Of a stretch of 64,000 nucleotides of DNA, positions 28,956-36,044 are shown piece by piece. Origin of the DNA: Caldanaerobius polysaccharolyticus DSM 13641. GTDB taxonomy: Bacteria; Bacillota; Thermoanaerobacteria; Thermoanaerobacterales; Caldanaerobiaceae. The first letter of the stretch is position 1, and each line of letters begins with the position of its first letter. The notes below the pieces were generated by a model. That model was given only the letters and a program-made list of their open reading frames with translations. It was not told the DNA's origin and searched no databases. The stretch is taken from NCBI RefSeq assembly GCF_000427425.1, contig NZ_KE386494.1:376476-440475 (forward strand), in the 5' to 3' direction. Position numbers and translations under genes: made by a program.

Positions 28956-30065
28956 CTATAGTATTGAGCTCACCATTGACAGCACAATTCCCCCAGCGAT
29001 TATAGAACCGATCTGGCCTGCCACATTGGCTCCTACAGATTGCATAAGGATAAAATTAGAAGGGTTCTCACTTTGAGCCATTTTCTGAATAATCCTGGCT
29101 GACATAGGAAATGCAGAAATGCCTGCCGCACCCACCATAGGATTGACCTTATTTTTAAGAAACAAGTTCAATATCTTGGCAAACACAACCCCTCCCGCTG
29201 TGTCAAATACAAAGGCGACAAGGCCCATTGCAAATATAAGAAGGGTTGTAGGAGACAAAAACCTGTCTGCAGTCATAGTGGAACCGACGGTAATACCCAA
29301 AAGCAATGTAACGAGGTTTGCTAGCTCGTCTTGTGCAGTTTTAGAAAGCCTATTCAAAACCCCGCACTCCTTTATTAAGTTACCAAACATCAATGATCCT
29401 ACGAGAGAAACGCTCATGGGAGCCAGCAACCCTGCCACAAAGGTTACCACAATGGGAAACAATATTTTCATCTTTTTAGACACTTTAATCAAATGCAGGT
29501 CCATCCTTATTCTTCTTTCCTGTGGCGTCGTCAAAGCCCTTATTACAGGAGGCTGTATAATAGGAACCAGTGCCATGTAAGAATAAGCCGCCACTGAAAC
29601 AGGGCCTAACAGGTGAGGCGCAAAGAGGTTTGTCACGTATATGGACGTAGGCCCATCCGCTGCTCCGATAATGCCTATGGAAGCCGCTTCTTTTAAATTA
29701 AAGCCCAATAGAGAAGCGAGAAACATGGTAAAAAATATGCCAAATTGAGCAGCTGCGCCAAAAAATATCATAAACGGCTGTTGAAGAAGCGGGGTAAAAT
29801 CCACCATCGCTCCCACAGCTACAAATATAAGAAGGGGAAACAGCTCTGTTTTTATGCCGGCATTATAGAGAATCGTCAAAAAACCTTCTTTGCCAATAGC
29901 CGACGAAAAAGGTATGTTAGCCAATATAATGCCAAATCCTATAGGCAAAAGAAGCATCGGTTCATATTCCTTTTTAATAGCCAGATAAATAAGCACAGCG
30001 CCTATTAAAAACATAACAAAATTGCCCCAACCAAGGCTTAGCAGGCTACGAAAAAAACCTTCCAT
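28956..30065 (-). CDS. Na+-translocating decarboxylase beta subunit (OadB/GcdB/MmdB family), orphan
   Basis: A 369-residue polytopic membrane protein of the beta-subunit family that exports Na+ on decarboxylation of oxaloacetate, glutaconyl-CoA or methylmalonyl-CoA. It has the conserved GIIGAADGPTSIYVTNLFAP region with the key acidic residue, IIQPPVIRALTTPQERRIRM, and C-terminal GAAGISAFPMSARI. GGAGGAAC precedes the ATG. No alpha, gamma or biotin-carrier subunit is adjacent. The transcript leader is a complete yybP-ykoY manganese riboswitch with a terminator 50 bases upstream of the gene, so expression should rise with Mn2+. A role in Mn or pH homeostasis rather than catabolism is possible but inferred. 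Confidence 0.92.
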   Translation of the reverse strand: MEGFFRSLLSLGWGNFVMFLIGAVLIYLAIKKEYEPMLLLPIGFGIILANIPFSSAIGKEGFLTILYNAGIKTELFPLLIFVAVGAMVDFTPLLQQPFMIFFGAAAQFGIFFTMFLASLLGFNLKEAASIGIIGAADGPTSIYVTNLFAPHLLGPVSVAAYSYMALVPIIQPPVIRALTTPQERRIRMDLHLIKVSKKMKILFPIVVTFVAGLLAPMSVSLVGSLMFGNLIKECGVLNRLSKTAQDELANLVTLLLGITVGSTMTADRFLSPTTLLIFAMGLVAFVFDTAGGVVFAKILNLFLKNKVNPMVGAAGISAFPMSARIIQKMAQSENPSNFILMQSVGANVAGQIGSIIAGGIVLSMVSSIL

Positions 30066-30117
30066 CTAAGTTCCTCCTCATATGATTCTAGCTTAAGATA
30101 AAAACCACATAATAAAA

Positions 30118-30157
30118 GCGAGACTTTTACAGTAAACCGGTACTGTAAAGGTCTCGC
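30118..30157 (-). terminator. Riboswitch-controlled terminator
   Basis: A long stem in which GCGAGAC pairs with GTCTCGC and CTTTACAGTA with TACTGTAAAAG, followed by TTTTATT. The 5' arm shares bases with the 3' strand of aptamer helix P1, so ligand-stabilised P1 and the terminator exclude each other, as in an ON switch. Confidence 0.85.
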
Positions 30158-30240
30158 TCTCAGCCTCGCTGATAGCCAACCGGGATGATATCCGTGATGA
30201 CGACTGGCTAGACCCTAAGGCGAGCTACTCCCCTTTACTC
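30145..30240 (-). ncRNA. yybP-ykoY (Mn2+) riboswitch aptamer
   Basis: On the minus strand the leader reads GTAAAGGGGAGTAGC, later GTCGTCATCACGG, then GGCTATCAGCGAGGCTGAG and AGCGAGACCTTTAC. The closing helix P1 is GTAAAGG/CCTTTAC. The GGGGAGUAG and CGUCAUCA internal loops are the conserved Mn2+-binding elements of this class. It lies between a sigma-A promoter and an intrinsic terminator, and the gene that follows is the OadB-like protein. Confidence 0.9.
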
Positions 30241-30248
30241 TCAATATT

Positions 30249-30277
30249 ATAATATATTATACACGGCATCAATGCAA
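30249..30277 (-). promoter_or_regulatory. Promoter of the Mn riboswitch transcript
   Basis: Minus-strand TTGCAT, a 17-base spacer and TATTAT, about 10 bases before the aptamer. The -35 box overlaps the last codons of the DUF5317 gene. Confidence 0.65.
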
Positions 30278-30844
30278 CAGATTTTTGCCTTTCTCCCTCT
30301 TTTTGCTTTTAAACATAGCATCTACAATTATAGCAAAAGTACCTGAGGCGATAAACAAATCCCCTACGCTGAAAGCCTTAGGTAAAGGGTAGGGCTTTGG
30401 CAACATCATCACATCTGCCAGAAGTTTTAAGCGCGTGTCGCTATCCAAGACCTGATGAGTAGCCACTCGATTGGAAACCAGATCGGGTATCAAATTGTTC
30501 AAACCCGCAGCTCTCAGAGCATTCAAAGACACTGGCATCCTCCCACCGTTGGCAAAAATTACGATAAAGTTCAGGATTACACCTATGCTTATTAACCTCA
30601 TGTACCTATTGTCCTTGTTATACCAAAGCCCTGCGAACAACATGGCATAATCAAAGAAATGTATGTACACCCTATAAGCCATAATTAAAGGAAACCTGGA
30701 AGCAAGGTAGAGCATCGCAAACTCCGACCCAAAGCCCAGCACGAAGAAAAGCGGTTTTTTAATAGTTATATCAGCTATTGCGTAAAAGTCGCCTCTCCTC
30801 AACAACCCGTAAATCAACGCTAGCCCCAGCGCATCAAAAATCAT
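30269..30844 (-). CDS. DUF5317-family membrane protein
   Basis: A 191-residue protein with about five hydrophobic segments, a conserved-looking central ANGGRMPVSLNALRAAG stretch, and a basic C-terminus KSKKREKGKNL. The family is of unknown function. It overlaps the upstream HD-GYP gene by 11 bases and has GGAGG nine bases ahead of its ATG, so the two are cotranscribed. The pairing of HD-GYP with DUF5317 suggests a shared membrane signalling role, which is inference. Confidence 0.8.
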   Translation of the reverse strand: MIFDALGLALIYGLLRRGDFYAIADITIKKPLFFVLGFGSEFAMLYLASRFPLIMAYRVYIHFFDYAMLFAGLWYNKDNRYMRLISIGVILNFIVIFANGGRMPVSLNALRAAGLNNLIPDLVSNRVATHQVLDSDTRLKLLADVMMLPKPYPLPKAFSVGDLFIASGTFAIIVDAMFKSKKREKGKNLLH

Positions 30845-32108
30845 GGGTAAAGTCCTCCTTATGCTTTTCGTAAGCCTTCTTGAAGACCTCTATTATTTCA
30901 GGAGAAAATTGAGTGCCATTGCTGTTCAGGATTATATCGTAAGCTTCCTCACGGGTAAAAGCTTTGCGGTAAGGTCTGTTCGATACCAATGCGTCAAAGA
31001 CATCCGCTATAGAGAGTATTTGAGACTCCAGCGGTATCTCATGTCCTTTCTTGCCATCAGGATAACCCGTGCCGTCAAACCGCTCGTGGTGATGCTTAAT
31101 CCAAAGGCTTATATCCTTCAGGCCAGACACATCCTTTAAGATCTCATAGCCGTATTCCGAGTGATACTTTATGACCTCAAACTCCTCTGAAGTTAACTTC
31201 CCCGGCTTATTCAATATGCTCTCGGGAATGCCTATTTTGCCTACATCGTGCAAAAGAGCTGCTATCTGGACCCTTTCGGTGAGGTATTCACTAAAACCCA
31301 GTTCTCTGCACAAGAGGCTGGTTATCTTTTCCACGCTTTTAGAATGGCCTGCTGTATATTTATCCTTTGCTTCCAAAGCCTTTATCAAGACATTTATAGT
31401 CTCATAATAAGATTGCTTGGAATCCATATAAAGCTTAAACGTATACCTTATCATAAACAGAGGCACAAAGAAAAGCGCGAAGCTTATGTACCCATATTGC
31501 ATAAAAGCTGAAGCCATGATAATGCCTAAAAAGATCAAAAATAGCATATCAATCTGGGTCCATTTAAAATCCTTTCTCCATACGTATAAAAAAGGTTTAT
31601 TACTGAGTAATGTTACCAGATAGCTTATCATTAATGAATTTAACATGTAATAAATCAATGCGCCTATAAACGCTGGCACAATATATATGTATACTATCTG
31701 CTTTCCCGGTATACCACCCAGTAAAACATACGCAATACCACCAGCTCCTGTACTCAACGCTATTTGAGATATGTTAAAAAGGCTTTTGTAAAACGGCCTG
31801 TTGAATATGTGAGTTATCTTGTTGTGGTCTGTCTTGTCCAGCTTTAACACGTAACCCAACACCGCCACAAGAGCACCGCTATAAGGGCCTAAAAGCAAAA
31901 CAGCCATTAAGTCTACAGCAAAGGCCACAGAAAGGGTAACCTGCTTGGATATGTATATAGGAGATGATTCCGCCAGAGCAGCTAATGCGCCAAATAAAAC
32001 GATGTTTACAAGCTTTGTAATATCTACGTTAATCAACGAATACGCTATGAATAAAACACCGAACATTGATACCAAAAATATGTATACGCGGCTATTTCTG
32101 TTTAGCAT
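30834..32108 (-). CDS. Membrane-bound HD-GYP cyclic-di-GMP phosphodiesterase-like protein
   Basis: A 424-residue protein. The first 210 residues form about eight membrane helices, a MASE-like sensor. An HD-GYP domain occupies about 230-420. Signature residues are present: ALLHDVGKIGIPESIL (HD), HHERFDGTGYPDGKKG (HH and GYP) and LSIADVFDALVSNRPYRK. It probably hydrolyses cyclic-di-GMP in response to a membrane signal. I use the second ATG, 7 bases behind GGAGG. Together with the EAL-CBS-GGDEF protein it indicates cyclic-di-GMP signalling in the host. Confidence 0.9.
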   Translation of the reverse strand: MLNRNSRVYIFLVSMFGVLFIAYSLINVDITKLVNIVLFGALAALAESSPIYISKQVTLSVAFAVDLMAVLLLGPYSGALVAVLGYVLKLDKTDHNKITHIFNRPFYKSLFNISQIALSTGAGGIAYVLLGGIPGKQIVYIYIVPAFIGALIYYMLNSLMISYLVTLLSNKPFLYVWRKDFKWTQIDMLFLIFLGIIMASAFMQYGYISFALFFVPLFMIRYTFKLYMDSKQSYYETINVLIKALEAKDKYTAGHSKSVEKITSLLCRELGFSEYLTERVQIAALLHDVGKIGIPESILNKPGKLTSEEFEVIKYHSEYGYEILKDVSGLKDISLWIKHHHERFDGTGYPDGKKGHEIPLESQILSIADVFDALVSNRPYRKAFTREEAYDIILNSNGTQFSPEIIEVFKKAYEKHKEDFTHDF

Positions 32109-32201
32109 CTTCATGCCTCCGTAAAGATTGCTACATCGATTATATCATGACAGGGACGTTTGCACAATAAAATTAAAAGCTATGCTTTTCCTAAAACGTA
32201 A

Positions 32202-32233
32202 ACACACCTCCTTATTGGAATAAGGAGGTGTGT
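32202..32233 (-). terminator. Strong terminator after the 27-aa peptide gene
   Basis: A 15-bp perfect stem ACACACCTCCTTATT and its complement around a 2-base loop, then TTACGTTTT on the minus strand. The arm contains an anti-Shine-Dalgarno-like CACCTCC. Confidence 0.85.
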
Positions 32234-32242
32234 CATAAGAAA

Positions 32243-32326
32243 TCAACCCCAATAGAAATTTGCGCCGCCCGCCAGTGCCAGGGCCGCCAGCACCAGGAGG
32301 ACCTTTACCAATAACAACTTCTTCAC
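32243..32326 (-). CDS. 27-residue hydrophobic peptide with complete transcription unit
   Basis: A GTG start follows GGGGG at 7-8 bases spacing. The product begins MKKLLLVKVLLVLAALALAG and ends with seven more residues, ANFYWG preceded by G. It has an n-region of lysines, a leucine/alanine-rich membrane helix and a short aromatic tail. No lipobox cysteine is present. It may be a membrane-inserted small protein or a secreted signal-peptide remnant. Supporting it as a real gene are a TTGCAT-17-TATACT promoter, about 56 bases of leader, and a strong terminator ten bases after the stop. It is not part of the HD-GYP or pstS units. Confidence 0.65.
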   Translation of the reverse strand: MKKLLLVKVLLVLAALALAGGANFYWG

Positions 32327-32388
32327 GGTATTTCCCCCTTTCACTGCAGTAGTTTTCAAAATATGTAAATAATAGAGCTGCTACTCTT

Positions 32389-32417
32389 AGTATACCATAT
32401 TGTAATTTTTTATGCAA
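32389..32417 (-). promoter_or_regulatory. Promoter of the 27-aa peptide gene
   Basis: Minus-strand TTGCAT, a 17-base spacer and TATACT. A full TTGACA also occurs just upstream (32426-32431) but is wrongly spaced for this -10. Confidence 0.7.
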
Positions 32418-32481
32418 TTTGGTTTTGTCAACCTGAATTCGCTTTCAACGTTAGTAGCAACTCCGAAATTCTTCTTTAAAA

Positions 32482-33378
32482 TCATCGCGATACTTTCATG
32501 TCAGAAATGGGGATATAACCTAATTGCTTTATCAATGGAGCAACTTCATCGCTTATCATATAGTCCAGAAATGCCTTTGCAGCACCTGTGGGTTCACCCT
32601 TTGTATACATATGCTCATATGACCATATGGGGTATTTACCTGACGTTATATTTTCCACAGTAGGCGCTACGCCGCCGATCTTTAAGGCTTTAACAGAATT
32701 ATCCACGTAAGAAAGCGCTAGATAGCTTATGGCACCCGCTGTATCCGCTACAGCTTTTCTCACAGCACCTGATGAATCCTCTGTCAATGCAAGACCTTGT
32801 GTCTCTTCTTTACCGTCAAGGGCGTATTTTTTGAACGTAGCTCTGGTCCCTGAGCTAGCAGGCCTGTTTATAACGGTGATTTTTTGATCAGGTCCTCCTA
32901 CATCTTTCCAGTTTTTTATCTTACCTGTAAATATGTCTATAAGCTGTTGCTTCGTGAGGTTGTCCACCGTAACCTTAGGATTCACTATGGTCGCAAAGCC
33001 TACCACGGCCACTTTATGGTCAACCAGCTGCTTCGCGGTAGCGGCATCCAACTTTTCTTCAGCAAATATATCAGAGTCTCCAATGTTGATACTGCCATCT
33101 GCTACCATAGAAAGACCGCTACCGCTTCCTCCTCCCTGAACAGTTATCTGGACGCTGGGATACTTGCTCATAAACTGGTTAGCTGCTTGCTCCACCAGCG
33201 GTTGCAATGCCGTAGAGCCAGCTATCGTCAATGTACCAGAGATATTGCTAGAACTGGAACCAGAACCTCCTTGTCTGCCATCGCTCGTCGAATTGCCCTG
33301 GCTTTTACACCCTGCAAACACAAAAATAACTGCCAACAGGATTGCCAATGTCGCAAGTAGTTTTTTGCTCGCTTTCAT
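32482..33378 (-). CDS. pstS: Phosphate-binding lipoprotein PstS
   Basis: Extracellular phosphate receptor of the Pst importer, 298 residues. The signal peptide ends in the lipobox VFAGCKS. Mature-domain motifs are GTLTIAGSTALQPLVEQAA, VQGGGSGSGLSMVADG, the phosphate-contact region INRPASSGTRATFKKYAL, and DSSGAVRKAVADT. The ATG at 33378 lies behind GGAGG; an upstream GTG is inside that ribosome site. pstCAB and phoU are not adjacent, which is unusual, but the promoter carries an array of Pho-box hexamers. Confidence 0.93.
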   Translation of the reverse strand: MKASKKLLATLAILLAVIFVFAGCKSQGNSTSDGRQGGSGSSSSNISGTLTIAGSTALQPLVEQAANQFMSKYPSVQITVQGGGSGSGLSMVADGSINIGDSDIFAEEKLDAATAKQLVDHKVAVVGFATIVNPKVTVDNLTKQQLIDIFTGKIKNWKDVGGPDQKITVINRPASSGTRATFKKYALDGKEETQGLALTEDSSGAVRKAVADTAGAISYLALSYVDNSVKALKIGGVAPTVENITSGKYPIWSYEHMYTKGEPTGAAKAFLDYMISDEVAPLIKQLGYIPISDMKVSR

Positions 33379-33412
33379 GCAAAACACCTCCGCAAAATTT
33401 ATTCACAGGTAA

Positions 33413-33488
33413 ATGATACAAGTTTATTGTTAACTCAATGTTATAAGAATATAAAATCAAAGTAAATTTTATATTAAATTTACGTTAA
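33413..33488 (-). promoter_or_regulatory. Pho-box array and -10 box of pstS
   Basis: On the minus strand six hexamers similar to TT(A/T)A(C/T)A are spaced exactly 11 bp apart: TTAACG, TTAATA, TTTACT, TTTATA, ATAACA, TTAACA (33488 down to 33428), each separated by 5 bases. A TATCAT -10 lies 9 bases further down (33418-33413) with no good -35 box, as expected for a PhoP-activated promoter. Confidence 0.75.
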
Positions 33489-33637
33489 GTGTATTTTCAA
33501 CACCAGTTTCAACATACCATGTCTACGATTACTCAACCGCTTTAGACTAACGAATGGAAAAATTCTTGTAAGTGATATATAATAAATTTGTATATCGCCT
33601 CAGAAATGCAAAATAAAATTACAGGAAGGGATCAGCA

Positions 33638-34543
33638 ATGAACAAAGGTCTTATCTATCTAGCGATTACAGTAATGCTCTTTAGCTCCTACGAAGTAGTA
33701 GGAAGAGTGCTTTCAGGTCTTGTGAACCCCTATCAGCTGAATTTTATAAGGTTTTTGATAGGCGGGTTGATACTTCTGCCTATGGCTATAAATCACATAA
33801 AAGATAAGAAAATAAAATTAACTGTAAAAGATGTGCTCTATGTATCCCTCATAGGCGTGGTAAATGTGGTCCTTAGCATGTCTTTTTTGCAGATAGGCAT
33901 AAATACCACAAAAGCTAGCCTTGCAGCTGTAATATTTAGCTCCAATCCCCTCTTCGTGATGATTTCAGCTTACTTTATTCTAAAAGAAAATCTAAACTTT
34001 GAAAAGATACTGGGGCTTATCATAGGAATCATAGGGATTATCATCGTCTTTTATAGGGACCTAAACCTGGGAAAATCCTACACCTATGGCATCGCCATGT
34101 TGATACTCTCCGCCATAACTTACGGAATTTATACATCCATGGGCAAAAAATTCTCTCAAAAAACCGACAGCATGATAATGAATTCCCTTTCATTTATAAT
34201 AGGAAGCTTGCTTTTGCTGCCGGTACTTTTAATAAAGCACTATCCTATATTTTACATGCCGCATAAGGCGCTGTTGCCGATGGCTTATCTTACGTTTTTT
34301 GTAACAGGTATAGCCTATTACACCTACTTCGTAGGACTTACATATATGAACGCGGGAGCTGGATCCATGGTATTCTTTGTAAAGCCCATACTGGCCAGCC
34401 TGCTGGCATGGTTATTTCTCTCAGAAAAAATATCCATACAGTTAGTTATTGGAACGCTGGTAATCCTGGTAGGTATCGTAATCGTTCAACGCGCAGATAA
34501 AAAACGCTACGAGATCATCACCGATGATATAACAGGCAGATGA
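33638..34543 (+). CDS. EamA/DMT-family transporter
   Basis: A 301-residue membrane protein with ten hydrophobic segments and two EamA repeats. The first repeat contains NPYQLNFIRFLIGGLILLPM; the second ends AGSMVFFVKPILASLLAWLF and LVIGTLVILVGIVIVQR. GGAAGGGATC precedes the ATG. The substrate is unknown. Its 3' end overlaps the convergent EEP-family gene by 37 bases. Confidence 0.88.
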   Translation: MNKGLIYLAITVMLFSSYEVVGRVLSGLVNPYQLNFIRFLIGGLILLPMAINHIKDKKIKLTVKDVLYVSLIGVVNVVLSMSFLQIGINTTKASLAAVIFSSNPLFVMISAYFILKENLNFEKILGLIIGIIGIIIVFYRDLNLGKSYTYGIAMLILSAITYGIYTSMGKKFSQKTDSMIMNSLSFIIGSLLLLPVLLIKHYPIFYMPHKALLPMAYLTFFVTGIAYYTYFVGLTYMNAGAGSMVFFVKPILASLLAWLFLSEKISIQLVIGTLVILVGIVIVQRADKKRYEIITDDITGR

Positions 34544-35199
34544 TCAGAGCAATCAGCCTCAATGACCCCAACGTACTGAGGTACCACCTCTTCTGTGTGC
34601 ATGATGTAGTCGATCTTTACACCGTGACTCTCATGCATGGCAAAAGAGTAATAATCAGATGATACGACCTCAGAGGCATCCAACAGCAGCTGTTTAAGAC
34701 AGCTATGAGCTCCACAACCAGGCGTCTCATTAAAATCCCCCGTAAGTATCACAGGACCACTCAATCCCTCTACTACCTTCAATATTTCTTCGGCCTGTCT
34801 TATGCGCTCATTGGCTTTTAGCCCCAGATGGGTTGTCAAAAACCATAGTGAGTTACTGTAAAAAACTATACGGGAAAGCAATAACCCCCTTCTTTCGCCC
34901 TGTGAGGGCAAATGGTAATTTTTGCTCATCTCTATAGGGAAAGCGCTTAAAATTCCATTGCCGAAAAAACCAATACCCAGCCTTATATTAGGCCCATATG
35001 CGTAATACATGCCCAATTTCTTGGACAGGTACCTAATCTCATCAATCATGTGTGACCGGACTGTCAATGAATCGACTTCCTGAAGGCCGATCACTTGGGC
35101 TCCTGACTGCCGTATAACATCAGCTACATCATCAAGGTTTATCCTTCCTGATCTATCTCTACCGCCGTGGATATTATACGTCATTACATTTAGCTTCAT
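34507..35199 (-). CDS. Endonuclease/exonuclease/phosphatase (EEP) family hydrolase
   Basis: A 230-residue metal-dependent phosphoesterase fold. Motifs in order are MTYNIHGGRDRSGRINLDDV, the acidic metal ligand in GLQEVDS, TTHLGLK, the core TGDFNETPGC, and C-terminal SDHLPVIS. No signal peptide is seen, so it is cytosolic. The substrate (nucleic acid, sphingomyelin-like or inositol phosphate) is not predictable. GAGGTG sets the ATG at 35199. Confidence 0.85.
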   Translation of the reverse strand: MKLNVMTYNIHGGRDRSGRINLDDVADVIRQSGAQVIGLQEVDSLTVRSHMIDEIRYLSKKLGMYYAYGPNIRLGIGFFGNGILSAFPIEMSKNYHLPSQGERRGLLLSRIVFYSNSLWFLTTHLGLKANERIRQAEEILKVVEGLSGPVILTGDFNETPGCGAHSCLKQLLLDASEVVSSDYYSFAMHESHGVKIDYIMHTEEVVPQYVGVIEADCSDHLPVISSVMIS

Positions 35200-35228
35200 A
35201 TAAACACCTCTACCCACCGCTTTAGCCA

Positions 35229-35669
35229 CTATCCGCTGGTATTATACCAGGTATAAACCTTTCGCAGAAGAAACAGCGTAATCATATATACCAATACAGA
35301 ATAAATAAAGTTCCACCTGTAAAACGTCAATTCCCCTGTTAGTACAAAGAGGATCTCTATACCCAATAATACCCCTGCCCAGACAGCCATATATAAATAC
35401 GTCCATTTTCTGAATTTATCCAGGTAATTCATATAAATAACACCTATCAGAGGCCCTATGATAACCTCCATCAATAAAATACACCACCCATTGTTGAGAA
35501 GATGGTCTGTATATTTATAATATTCTGCAGCTACAGAAAATAACACGTCCAGAGCAAAACCGATCTCTGTGGCAAGCAAATATCCTGGTAAAAATACTTT
35601 AATTCTCTTTTTATCTACCAGAAGAATAACCAAAACTACGGTTATTAAACTTAACAAAATATACGGCAT
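35229..35669 (-). CDS. Small polytopic membrane protein (CBO0543-like), hypothetical
   Basis: A roughly 146-residue protein with five hydrophobic helices. The stretch NNGWCILLMEVIIGPLIGVI and the ending YRWNFIYSVLVYMITLFLLR recall the uncharacterised CBO0543 family. I place the start at the ATG at 35669, behind AAGGGTAGG; the frame extends 17 codons upstream to a TTG without a clear ribosome site. It sits 30 bases upstream of the EEP gene and is likely cotranscribed. Confidence 0.6.
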   Translation of the reverse strand: MPYILLSLITVVLVILLVDKKRIKVFLPGYLLATEIGFALDVLFSVAAEYYKYTDHLLNNGWCILLMEVIIGPLIGVIYMNYLDKFRKWTYLYMAVWAGVLLGIEILFVLTGELTFYRWNFIYSVLVYMITLFLLRKVYTWYNTSG

Positions 35670-35732
35670 AAACAAACCTACCCTTCTAAGTAAAAATAAA
35701 CCTGATATTATTTTATCCAAAAGTTCATTATC

Positions 35733-36044
35733 TTGTTGACTTTTGTATTTTATAAAGCTCTAGCTCATCCTACCCGCATCAAAATTCTCGACCTTCTTAA
35801 AAATGGCGAAAAATGCGTATGCAATATCATAGAGGAATTGAGTCTGGAGCAGTCTAATGTATCTCAGCATTTAAACGTATTGAAAAACCAGGGTATCGTA
35901 GCGTCCAGGCGTGAGGGAACCTTTGTGATGTACTATGTGCTAAACCCAAAGATATATGACCTCATAGATACAACCGATGAAATACTGGAAATGCAACTGG
36001 AAACAACGCAAAAAGAACTTAGAAAAAGGAGAAATAAAATATGA
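35733..36044 (+). CDS. ArsR/SmtB-family repressor
   Basis: A winged-helix regulator of about 103 residues. It has FYKALAHPTRIKILDLLKNGE, the ELCVC-like metal/thiol motif as EKCVCNIIEE, and recognition helix SNVSQHLNVLKNQGIV. The family responds to As(III), Sb(III) or other metals through cysteines such as those in CVC. The start is uncertain: two adjacent TTG codons give the shortest plausible protein, but no ribosome site precedes them. It is the first gene of an operon with an ArsP-like permease and a thioredoxin-like protein, joined by an ATGA overlap. Confidence 0.85.
   Translation: MLTFVFYKALAHPTRIKILDLLKNGEKCVCNIIEELSLEQSNVSQHLNVLKNQGIVASRREGTFVMYYVLNPKIYDLIDTTDEILEMQLETTQKELRKRRNKI

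Noticed and set aside
28956-30065. A complete oxaloacetate decarboxylase operon
   Set aside because: Only the beta subunit is present; flanking genes are a CopZ-like protein and DUF5317, with no alpha, gamma or biotin-carrier gene.
32145-32417. A 90-codon frame on the minus strand with a glycine/proline-rich middle
   Set aside because: It runs through a promoter, the leader and the terminator hairpin of the 27-residue peptide gene and has no ribosome site. The overlapping short frame explains the sequence better.
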